From positions 186,001 through 250,000 of the forward strand of contig ML978134.1 in the NCBI GenBank assembly GCA_010015805.1: 64,000 nt of DNA, written 5' to 3'. The stretch comes from Rhizodiscina lignyota. Its lineage: Eukaryota; Ascomycota; Dothideomycetes; Aulographales; Rhizodiscinaceae. The notes beneath the pieces are model-generated. The model made no database searches. It was not told the DNA's origin and was given only the letters and a program-made list of their open reading frames with translations. The position numbers and the translations under genes are program-made. Positions 55,559 through 64,000 of the stretch are shown piece after piece (positions within the stretch are counted from its first letter, which is position 1; each line of letters starts with the position of its first letter).

Positions 55559-57028
55559 TCAGCCTTTCAACTTCGCTTGAGACACCCGCCACTCCTTGCA
55601 TGTCCGACATTGACATGTCTCCCAGTTATCGTGAACCCGTTTGAAATCGTCCTGTAGTTTCTCATGGTAAGAGGATGAGTGCCACGTGAAGCCCCCTTTC
55701 ATCTTGTGCTGAAACAATTGACCAATCCTGCCCTCTTCGTTTGCATCCGCCTGCCACTCCCTGAACTGCTCGTTGTCAAGTGCTTGAGAGCGAAAGAAGC
55801 ATAAGCCAAAGTCAGTCATGACAGTCTGCCATTCCATAGTGACCGGATCTTTGCGCAGAAAACAGTGTCGGAAATTGACGTCTCTGTTGCAGACTCCTCG
55901 ATCTCTGATAAGACCAATAACACGCACAGCGTCATCGCCAATAGCCTGCCAATCCGCTTGCGGAACCAAGGTATGGTCCTCCTCCAAATCCCCCATTGTG
56001 AGACCTTCGATATATTCCATAAGGATTCCTGGAATTTCGAGAAAGCTCTTTCCACCTCGCGGATTAGGATCGATGCCTTCGTTTAACGGAGTTGAGCGAA
56101 AGCCTTCGGCCTGCAACTCTCTAGGTTCTTCCTCGATGTGCTTGGCCTCCTCGACGGGCATTTCTTTCTCAACGTGCTTGTTCTCCTCGGCGAACTTCTC
56201 CTCCTTAACGAGCTTCTCTTCCTCGACGGGCTTCTCTTCCTCAACCGGCGTCTCCTCAATCGGCTTCTCCTCTTTATTCATTCCAGGACGGCGTCCTTCG
56301 GGACCGATGGTGTCCAGCAAAGGGTCAGCTCGTAACACTGACAGAGCATGCTCCTCCTGGACAAGGATAGGGCCGACTGTGTCCAGCAAAGTGCCAGTTT
56401 GTAATATTGGCAGCACGTGCAGTTGTGGGACAAGGACAGGCGCGATTATATCCGACAATGGGTGAGTTCGTAACACTGGCAGAGCATAGACCCGTGGGAC
56501 ACCCTTCCCTTGGATGTCGCAGAGCTGCTCGTACGCTTTCTTTTCGACGTTGTACGTTCTGCAAGAAAGATATTGCAGGAAAGCCTCGCGCTGTCCGCGG
56601 TTCCATTCTGCTTCTTTACCATCGTCATAACCTTCCCATTCCATTGGATGCTCCTCTCGAAATAGAGAAGCTAGAGTCGCCCACATCTTCGCTGCTTCGC
56701 CATTGAAGACCGAATCAGTGTACTCAGTTTCGATCTCGGAATCCCAAAGCTGAGCGTCATTTTCTTGTCGAAGTTGACATGCAAAACGTCGATCATAAAG
56801 CTTCAGGATGAAGCGTCCTTGGAGAGAAGGACAATCGAGGCTAACAAGCAACGTGCAGGATAGTGTGAAAGGCTCAAAAACCTTGATGATGGTGGCATTT
56901 GCCTGGCGTTCCGCATCTAACTGCAGCAGTAGGATGTTTCCTGCCACGTATGGGCACCTGCAATTAATCAGCATATCTTTGCTTCGTGTGATGAGCTGTA
57001 AAGCATACTGGGCCTCAGCAGACGCCAT
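55559..57028 (-). CDS. protein kinase-like protein with internal tandem repeats and Glu/Lys-rich insert
   Basis: An uninterrupted frame of 489 residues. The C-terminal lobe is a degenerate kinase: IPGILMEYIEG (hinge-like), IGLIRDRGVCNRDVNFRHCF with catalytic-loop Asp383, and MTDFGLC (DFG at 406-408). Lys76 in GRFILKLYDRRFA may be the ATP-binding lysine. This matches a fungal kinase-like family whose members usually run straight from the VPRVY strand to the EYIEG hinge. Here about 150 residues are inserted. They hold three 23-residue repeats (residues 180-245, pattern LPVL-x-T-x-PL-x-D-x-I-x-P) and then a Glu/Lys/Val-rich run (252-303, repeats of VEEEKPVEEEK) that is probably a coiled or disordered segment. 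Activity is uncertain. The product is probably cytosolic or nuclear. Confidence 0.85.
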   Translation of the reverse strand: MASAEAQYALQLITRSKDMLINCRCPYVAGNILLLQLDAERQANATIIKVFEPFTLSCTLLVSLDCPSLQGRFILKLYDRRFACQLRQENDAQLWDSEIETEYTDSVFNGEAAKMWATLASLFREEHPMEWEGYDDGKEAEWNRGQREAFLQYLSCRTYNVEKKAYEQLCDIQGKGVPRVYALPVLRTHPLSDIIAPVLVPQLHVLPILQTGTLLDTVGPILVQEEHALSVLRADPLLDTIGPEGRRPGMNKEEKPIEETPVEEEKPVEEEKLVKEEKFAEENKHVEKEMPVEEAKHIEEEPRELQAEGFRSTPLNEGIDPNPRGGKSFLEIPGILMEYIEGLTMGDLEEDHTLVPQADWQAIGDDAVRVIGLIRDRGVCNRDVNFRHCFLRKDPVTMEWQTVMTDFGLCFFRSQALDNEQFREWQADANEEGRIGQLFQHKMKGGFTWHSSSYHEKLQDDFKRVHDNWETCQCRTCKEWRVSQAKLKG

Positions 57029-57653
57029 TTCGGCAAGGTGCTCGTGGTTGTTAGTAGATAGGTTGTTGCTTTGCGATGGATAAGGAATGGAAAGATTTTT
57101 AAAGGTGTGCCAGAGTGTTCAGATATGGCACCAACACTGCTTGGTGTTAAAAGCTGGGTCAGAGATTTCATTTCTGTTGGCATTATTGTGACGACAGAAG
57201 GTGAAGTTTCCATCTTCAAGCAAACATGAATTGGACAGCAGGGACGGGTGGAGCATTTGAGGCAAGCGCACCGGCGTGCGCAAATTCCGACAGTTAGAGT
57301 AGAGTAGCATAACCGAAGATATCCCGCGAAAGGGGCTTTTATATATTTCATAACGTTCATTCAGCAAACACCAGCTTCATCAGCAAGAGCAGCTCCGCGT
57401 GTTAAGCTTGCATTCGATTAATCACGAGATCTGCTCAACACGATTGCATGGACTTGGCCAATTTTCATTCAGTGTCTCTCATTGTTCCCTAAGATCTCCT
57501 GGGTGTCTATATCCAATCCCTGTATGCCAGTCTCAAAAGGATCTCCATCCGAGTGGACCCTATTTCCTATCAATCACCCCTCAACCAGTTTGCTCATCGC
57601 ATGTTCCCATGCCGATCTATTCAAGCCTTCAATCGACCAAAGTTGAAGCATCT
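57029..57653. other. intergenic region
   Basis: About 0.6 kb upstream of the kinase-like gene and downstream of the small conserved protein. Short frames only. Confidence 0.4.
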
Positions 57654-57983
57654 TCAAGGAAGATCCGCCCTGAGTTGAGAGATCACGGTTTTAGAGTCAG
57701 GCGGGCCCGCTCCCGGGATGGTGAACTCAGGGATGCCTTCGCCGCCGAGGACTCGCACATGGTACTTTCCGTCGGTGCCGAGCATCGTCTCCAAACGGAA
57801 TCGGCGCTTAGTAGTTGCCTTGGAGTCGCCGTAGGCCTCGTTCCAGGTGCCCTGAGGGTCCCAGAGGCAGGTGAGGTTGTCGGGGTTGATGGCGTTCACG
57901 TATTCTTTGACTGTAGACTTGCCCTATATCACAGAGGTAAGTACTAATCCTTGGCTACATTGCAGGCGCTTTTGGCATACCAT
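57654..57983 (-). CDS. 90-residue conserved-looking small protein, AUG-only first exon
   Basis: Exon 1 is just the ATG (57983-57981); the intron (57924-57980, 57 nt) has a GTATGC donor and a TATAG acceptor. Exon 2 (57923-57654) continues GKSTVKEYVNAINPDNLTC and ends SQLRADLP. The protein is compact, with TWNEAYGDSKATTKRRFRLE, TDGKYHVRVLGGEGIPEF and TIPGAGPPDSKTV, and it looks like a small fungal family of unknown function. It has no signal peptide or membrane span. Without the AUG-only exon the downstream frame has an ATG only inside a less complete N-terminus, so the splicing is inferred mainly from frame and splice signals. Confidence 0.65.
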
Positions 57984-59813
57984 TTTGAAGGTATGTGGGT
58001 GTTAGAAACTGATAGGGTAGTTTTCCCTTGCTAGGTTTGACTCGACTTGTAGTTGTGGTTATAGTCGTAGACTGTGCTGACGAAGAAGTCTAATAGCATC
58101 TAGGAGGAGGGATATTTATACTCTTCCATGGTGTCATAATCAAGGCGCGTCTCTAGACTTCGGCGGCGCTAGAGGTGTAGTTCTTGTGAATTCGATCGTG
58201 GTACGTGACATTGCTTTCCCGAGAATAACACATTGACGGCCAATGATAGCTAGACGCCATCGCTATTCAAGAGTTTCGCGATTATGGTTTGCTAGTACGA
58301 TTCCGCCGACTTCACACCTGACCCCGTGCATCGCGTATTAGCCTCAACACTCGCCCAACTCCAAATTATTGTGCTCTTATCCAAGGTTATTCACTTAGGT
58401 ACCACACTTGCAGCAGGCAACGGTGACCTCTCGTGACGCCTGCTAGTCTGCATGATATTATTCACGGTGTTGCAATCGCAGCCGTACGCCCAGTCTTCGG
58501 TGTCGTTAGACACGTGCTGAATGTGATAGGCAATCTCACTTTCCGAAAGTCTAAGTAACACATTAACTGTTACTAATAGCTAGGCGCCATTGGGCTCAAG
58601 GGAGTTTACCAATTACGGTTTGTTCGTACGCTCCGGTCGGCGTTACACCTGTTCATGCGTGATGTTCCCACGATCGACAATTGAGAGACCGAGCGTCAGT
58701 CCACTTGGCCAAAGGTCCCCAGTCATTGCTGCATGCGCCCAGTCCCACTGTCGACAATCTCAGATCTCTAAATCAAGACCACCACGAAATACGGACAGGC
58801 AGTCTTCGTTTCCGAAATTCACTATATCTGCTACACGCACTTTCAGCGAGCGGTGGAACAGCGTCTCGAGGAGCAATCCTTAAAGATGCTAGCATATTAC
58901 CTGTGGGAGAAAGAGCAGCAGCTGGTATACATGCGGATGCCGGCTATCGTTAAGGCGAAGCTCAGGGAGCTCGCTCAAGCGGCGGAGAATGAAGGGCTTG
59001 TTTGATATGAGCTTCGCCTTATTCGATGGTCGGGTACCATTCAAGCTCCTGTTCCAGCTTCTCGCCCTCTCCCAGGGAATATGCCTAGCATCTTGAGGGA
59101 TTGTCCCTCGAGACATTGTCCCTCGAGGCAACTGTTCTCCCTTAGCTCGCTTAAAGTACGTATAGCGGATATGGTGAGGCTCGGAGGTTTAGATAGTACT
59201 AATTCCCAAATACAAGCACAAAAGCATGTATCAATGCAAAGAGATAACATATAAAGCATACGCAATGAGCCTTTCAGTGATACTCTTGTTTATACCGAAG
59301 AGAAATACTCGTTCCTGTTACACGTGCTCGACCTTATCGGCCTTAATTAATATTATCACTCTTAGTTCTCTTCTCTGCCTTCTGTACGGGTAAAGGCGCT
59401 GGTAGAGCTCTCGTCGTCCCGCGTATCTCCCGTATCTTCTCTTTCGATAGCATCGGCGAGCTGCTTGGTTCTCTGAAGCCAGAATTAGCGGAGGCATCAA
59501 CAGAAACTGCGACCGAGCCCAACTCACCTCACTCCCTCGTCCTCAGTCATATCACGGCTGAAAGATGGGGTTGAACAGGCTGAAATCCCTAACTGGACAT
59601 GCCTTAGTGCGTCCCATGATCAAAATATGGTGTATTGCAGTGAGTTCAAGAACCAAATATGGAAATTCCTGAATAATTGTACACAACGCGTACAAAGCCG
59701 CAGTCTTAGCTCATCAGATGCATTCATAAATAGATAAAGAACCACCTTCTGCCCAAAGCCAATGAAGGTGCCATTCCCATTCGAGCTCTACAAACTGTCT
59801 TTTCAGATCCACT
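57984..59813. other. gene-free stretch with a direct duplication
   Basis: About 1.8 kb. It holds the duplicated segment listed separately (58213-58320 and 58539-58651) and several short frames without family features. No transposon or RNA gene was recognised. Confidence 0.4.
58213..58651. repeat. pair of diverged direct repeats, offset 330 bp
   Basis: Segments 58213-58320 and 58539-58651 share landmarks at a constant offset of 330-331 bases: CTTTCC, AACACATT, ATAGCTAG(A/G)CGCCAT, GGTTTG-TAGTACG or TTCGTACG and ACACCTG. Many differences are transitions, as expected if both copies decayed after duplication or under RIP. Confidence 0.6.
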
Positions 59814-60724
59814 CTATTTCAGGAAACTTCCATTCGTCTTGGCAAGGATGTCGTCGTAGTACGGCTGGAAAGCCAACCATCCCTTGTGTGGCGGGCCGAC
59901 CTGTTCATAGCTGTACGCTGCCTCCTCATCGCCGATGAAGACCTTCTTCCTTCCGCTACCAGCAGCCGCCGCATCAGCAAGGAGCTGAGCATGGCAAGTC
60001 TTATCCATGCTGATGAACCAGAATGCTGCCTCATCAACGCTCTCGCCGACCTGAAAGGTATTGTCAGTATATTCAACAGGCTCTCTGCAGATGTTTTACT
60101 TACGGTCAGCAGTCCGTGGTTCATCAGGATCGCAGCCTTGCCGTTGCCAAGAGCCTTTGCGATCCTCTTGCCCTCCTCCCTATCAAAGACGACGCCGCCA
60201 AAGTTGTCGTACACGGCGTGGCTCTTGTAGAAGCGGAGAGAATCTTGCGTGATCATCTCGAGCTCCTGGCCAAATGCACTCCAGGCCTTGCCGTAGACGC
60301 TGTGAGCGTGGCATGCAGCATGAACGTCTGGCCTCGCCTTGTGAATCTCTGAATGAATGGCGAAAGCAGCTCCATTGATGGGATATTCGCCAATCACGAC
60401 TTCGCCGTCCTCGTTAACCAGTTCCAGATCCGAGACTGAGATTTGCGAGAAATGCATGCTAAGGGGGTTCAACCAGAAATGGTCCTCCAAAATTGGGTCA
60501 CGAACGGAGATGTGACCAGCAACTCCCTCATCGAAGCCCCGTTCGGCGAAGATCCTGAAGGCGGCAGCAAGATGCTGCTTCCGGTAGAGGCGCTCTTCCT
60601 CGAGCGAGTCGAACTTGGGGTAGGTCTTAATCTTAAGCTGCTTCCCGGAAGTCGTCTTTCCCATAGCTCCCATCTTCCTGTTGTCGTCGGTCTCATTGAG
60701 GGTTACTGTTGCGATTGGCGCCAT
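59814..60724 (-). CDS. class II aldolase/adducin-domain protein
   Basis: Exon 1 (60724-60104) and exon 2 (60050-59814) around a 53-nt intron give 285 residues. Metal-binding histidines are in HAACHAHSVYGKAWS (HxH pair) and MNHGLLTVGES (formed across the splice). RGFDEGVAGHISVRDP and FWLNPLSMHFSQI match the substrate/metal loop of this family. The exon-2 frame carries the normal C-terminus, GWLAFQPYYDDILAKT. The fold uses a divalent metal for aldol cleavage or decarboxylation of sugar phosphates and related compounds. Fungal relatives are often labelled L-fuculose-phosphate aldolase-like, but the substrate is unknown. The probable location is the cytosol. Confidence 0.9.
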
Positions 60725-61221
60725 GTTGAAGAAATTGAAAGTTGATGATTACAATTGAGACAAATTAATGTGGATTAATGTGGAGTTACGTGGATAGAAT
60801 GAGATGGTTAAAGGATATGTATATCAGTCCAATACTTTTATTGCCACATCAAAGGCTCCACCTTATAACCGCAAAATTGTAGAAGCCCCGCCTTGGTGAT
60901 CAAGATGCCGAGACCCGAGTCACCAATGAAGCATTTTCCAGCGTGCTTATCCGACGGAGCATCAACAACCGCGACGGAAAACCTACGTTGATATGTTGAG
61001 AGGCAAAACTGCGCGGATCTCGAATGGAAAAGATGATGAAGAGCTTCAAGTGAGGTTGAAATAGCATTGAGCACGTGCCTTCGCGTTGTGGCGCGTCACA
61101 GAAAGCGCTAGGCGTGCATAGGAGATTAGATCAGAATACTTGCATGCCAAGGCAAAATCTGTTTGCCCGAAAGGAATGGACGCTCAATCAACTACAGCTT
61201 CAGTCTACATGGAACTCTCCG
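60725..61221. other. divergent intergenic region
   Basis: About 0.5 kb between the aldolase (minus) and SET (plus) start codons, holding both promoters. A short frame on each strand has no support. Confidence 0.4.
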
Positions 61222-62442
61222 ATGAGCGCCTACAACCCCCTTGACGCGACGCACCAGGCTTTCGTAGACTGGGCAACATCTTCCCAAGGCGTTATAATCA
61301 ATGGCATCCAGGCAGCGCGAATTCCGGGCCGAGGACATGGCATCATTTCCTCCCGAAGGATCAAGAAGGATGAACGATTGGTGTTTGTGCCATCGAAAGC
61401 TCTCATCACGATCAATTCTGAATTTGTCAAATCCCTGAAACTCCCAAATCAATGTACTGTCCATGGTCGATTAGCCGCCGCGCTCATGCTAGTTCATTCA
61501 GATGACAGTCGGTCTTACCTACCATGGGAGCAGACTTGGCCAACTATGGAGGAGCTGATGCAGTCGATACCCCTTCAATGGAGTCGCAATCATGTTGACT
61601 TGTTATCACAGTCTGCCAAAGGTGCGGAAACCGCATATTCGAGTATGCGGAGTTGCTGACTCTATCGGATAGCACTTCGCGAGAAGCAAACGTCTAAGCT
61701 TACAAAAGACCGAGATGCATTGAGGCACATTGTACCGCCCGAACTGCTTGACAGTGATCTTTACGTGTACTTCTGGCTTGTCGTGAACACAAGATGCTTC
61801 TTTTGGGATTATCCACCTCCAGGCCGAAAGCGCTTCAAGCGGCGGAAGACTCAAAACGTGGATGATTGCATGGCTCTGTGTCCCTTTGCGGATTACTTCA
61901 ATCATGCTGAAGACGGCTGCGATTTCGACTCCAATCCATCCGGCTGTTGGATCACAGCAGATAGAGATTACGATGCAGGAGACGAACTCTTCGTATCTTA
62001 CGGCAAGCACAGCAACGACTTTCTTCTCGTTGAGTATGGCTTCGTATTGCCACAGAACAAGTGGGACACCATCAAATTGGACGACTATATCCTACCCAAA
62101 TTGACAGCTTCCCAGAAAGATGTCCTGCAAGAATTTAGCTTATTTGGTGATTACACTCTTGACTCATCTCAGATCTGCTATCGCTCCCAAGCTACCCTCC
62201 TTGGTCTTGTCCTTCCAAAGGCGAAATGGCGCCGGTTTCTCAATGGCGAGTATGATAGCGAACACGAGCAGCCAGCAATGGACAAGAAGTGCCTCACGAT
62301 TCTCCTTCAATACCAAGACGATATTGGAAAGAATTTGCGCGCAATCGAACAACTACAGAAATGTCCGGAGAAAGATGCGCTAGCCGAGCGGTGGAAGCAA
62401 ATCGAGACCATGGTCCACAACACCGTTCAGCGGTTGCGATAA
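61222..62442 (+). CDS. SET-domain lysine methyltransferase (SETD6/RLSMT-like)
   Basis: Exon 1 (61222-61621) and exon 2 (61673-62442) around a 51-nt intron give 389 residues from ATG 61222 (MSAYNPLDATHQAFVDW). The SET hallmarks are GRGHGIISSRRIKKDE at the N-terminus, then PFADYFNHAEDGC (NH motif) and GDELFVSYGKHSNDFLLVEYGFV (the YG tyrosine and C-terminal region). The insert between them and the C-terminal helical domain match the SETD6, RKM and Rubisco LSMT group, which methylate nonhistone proteins with S-adenosylmethionine. An upstream in-frame ATG at 61075 would add 49 residues of unrelated-looking sequence. The target is unknown. Confidence 0.88.
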
Positions 62443-62733
62443 CCGGACCTCCCGATAACGATCAAGTTCGTTAGCTGACCACGCCATTAAGCCAATCAAC
62501 CAAAATGAGACGATTGCGACAAAGGCGCAGTATCGATGCTGAGCCGAGCCATTGTGAGCTTCGGGCACCTTACTCTACCCGTGCCACAGATACCCCGCGT
62601 GTGTAAGGATTGTCTCCAGCCGCTATTCCGAGGAATGGCCACAACAACATTGAAAAGGAGTTGATTGAAGAAACAAAATTGTTCTTACCGGACGTTCTTG
62701 CAGCTATAACCTTGAGACGTGAAACGGTGAAAA

Positions 62734-64000
62734 ATGGGCTCCATTCAGGATAGCGTGACAAATGGCCACTCGCAGCCTCCAGACAGCGAGGAAGGCGGCA
62801 CGTATGGCTTCGACGCACCAAACGGCATTCCACCTGCGAGCGCGAGAGCCAATCCTGCCTACGTGGAACAGATTACGATACCGCTGAACAATGTTCCAGC
62901 TTTCACGCCAAGGAGAAAGTTGCGTGTCGTTACTATCGGGGCTGGTTATAGCGGCCTTACCTTGGCTCATAGATTGCAACACATATACAACAAAGAGATG
63001 GACCAATTGATCGATCATGTCATATATGAAGCAAAAGACCAACCTGGTGTGAGTCAGGCACTCCCCCTCCACCCCGAGTCTTCACGGATCAGTTCCTGAC
63101 GATAATATCCAGGGTACTTGGGTAGCCAATACTTACCCTGGTGTACAATGTGATGTACCATCATGCATTTATGCTTTCCCGTTCGATCCGAATCCAAACT
63201 GGTCTCATTTCTATTCGGTGGGTTCTGAAATTCTCGAATACATACAAAAGACTGTCAAAAAATGGAATCTGGACAAGCATGTCGTATACAACACTCGCGT
63301 CACTGGTTGCTACTGGCAAGAAGACCGCTCTCAATGGAAACTCACGATTGAGCACGACGGTGAAACTCGCGAGGAATACAGCGACGTTGTCATATCTGCA
63401 CGAGGCTTTCTCAGCCATTGGCACTGGCCAAAGATCGATGGACTCGAGACATTCAAGGGCAAGCGTGTGCATTCCGCTGGCTGGGATCACGACTTTGATT
63501 ATTCGCACAAGCGGATTGCCGTTATTGGGAATGGCAGCTCGGGTATTCAAATCCTGCCACAAATGGCAAAGCTAGAAGGAACCGATGTGACGAGCTTTCA
63601 ACGAGGCCCCACGTGGGTGTTCAGCCGTATGACGCCAGCTCAACTTGTTGGCAGCGACGATCCGAGCTTCAATCCCGAGTACAGGCAACAGGACAAGGAA
63701 AAGTTTCAAGATCCGGAGGAGTTGAAGAAGTATCGTAAGGTAGTTCAAGGCGGTATTAATAGTGCATTTCATATGGTAAGTATTGAGCTCTCGTGGCCCT
63801 TGAACAAATCATTGACGAAGCCGCAGTTCGTGAAAGATTCTGAGCAAAACAAGTCCTCGACAGAATTTGCGATTAATCAAATGTCTGCCAAACTCAATCA
63901 CGACCCTGAGCTTTGTGAGAAGCTGATTCCCAAATGGGAACTTGGGTGTCGAAGAGTAACGCCAGGAGACGGCTATCTCGAATCATTCCTGCTTCCAAAC
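62734..64000 (+). CDS. Baeyer-Villiger-type flavin monooxygenase, 5' part
   Basis: Exons 62734-63048, 63113-63775 and 63827 onward, running off the window end; introns are 64 and 51 nt. Motifs are VVTIGAGYSGL (FAD GxGxxG), GGTWVANTYPGVQCDVPS (restored by intron 1), FKGKRVHSAGWDHD, which fits the FxGxxxHxxxW(D/P) fingerprint of class B Baeyer-Villiger monooxygenases, and AVIGNGSSGIQ (NADPH GxGxxG). Residues GTWVANTYPG also match the family core. The enzyme would insert oxygen next to a ketone or oxidise heteroatoms, using NADPH and O2. Similar genes occur in polyketide clusters, but no backbone synthase is in the window. The N-terminus, residues 1-40, is probably a flexible extension. Confidence 0.92.

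Noticed and set aside
55818-56465. 215-residue Ser/Thr-rich plus-strand frame
   Set aside because: Antisense of the Glu/Lys-rich insert in the kinase-like gene.
61075-61221. Upstream ATG of the SET gene as the true start
   Set aside because: The extra 49 residues do not resemble SET-family N-termini, while ATG 61222 begins directly before the conserved region.

Overview
The window is nuclear DNA of a filamentous ascomycete (Pezizomycotina; a Dothideomycete is possible but not shown). The evidence is short GT-AG introns of about 42-99 nt, often with a CTRAC-like branch site, plus fungal Zn2Cys6 regulators, a HET-domain gene, DUF1996, NmrA-like, NCS1 and MAL-type families. Splicing was rebuilt by eye from frame, splice sites and family motifs. 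The gene models are therefore predictions.

Layout. 0-9 kb: accessory metabolism (FAD monooxygenase end, carboxylesterase, NmrA-like protein, 4CL-like acyl-CoA ligase ending AKL, alpha/beta hydrolase ending ARL). 9-13 kb: a divergent pair, a C-terminally membrane-anchored protein of unknown function and a chymotrypsin-like protease with a Cys nucleophile, bracketed by two copies of one unknown domain. 13.5-21 kb: MFS transporter with a 14-nt microexon, two Zn2Cys6 regulators and a cupin. 22-28 kb: SDR, maltase-type GH13 alpha-glucosidase and a divergent MAL-type permease, which form a maltose-use module with three CTGGGG sites between them. 28.6-32.3 kb: hemerythrin-like protein and NCS1 permease. 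32.7-39.1 kb: one 2,105-residue secreted repeat protein. 40-43.5 kb: CFD1 (cytosolic Fe-S assembly) and a third Zn2Cys6 regulator. 44-50 kb: gene-poor, with an AT-rich relic, a disrupted HET gene, a second HET-like fragment, a small secreted protein and a 1.4-kb field of about 54-bp diverged repeats. 50-64 kb: DUF1996 secreted protein, exopolyphosphatase, kinase-like protein with internal repeats, a 90-residue protein behind an AUG-only exon, class II aldolase, SET methyltransferase and the start of a Baeyer-Villiger monooxygenase.

The strongest candidates for something undescribed are the protease/membrane-protein pair at 9-13 kb, the giant LCFNALGLLGxC repeat protein at 33-39 kb and the 54-bp repeat field at 48.3-49.75 kb. 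No tRNA, rRNA, CRISPR array or intact transposon was recognised.
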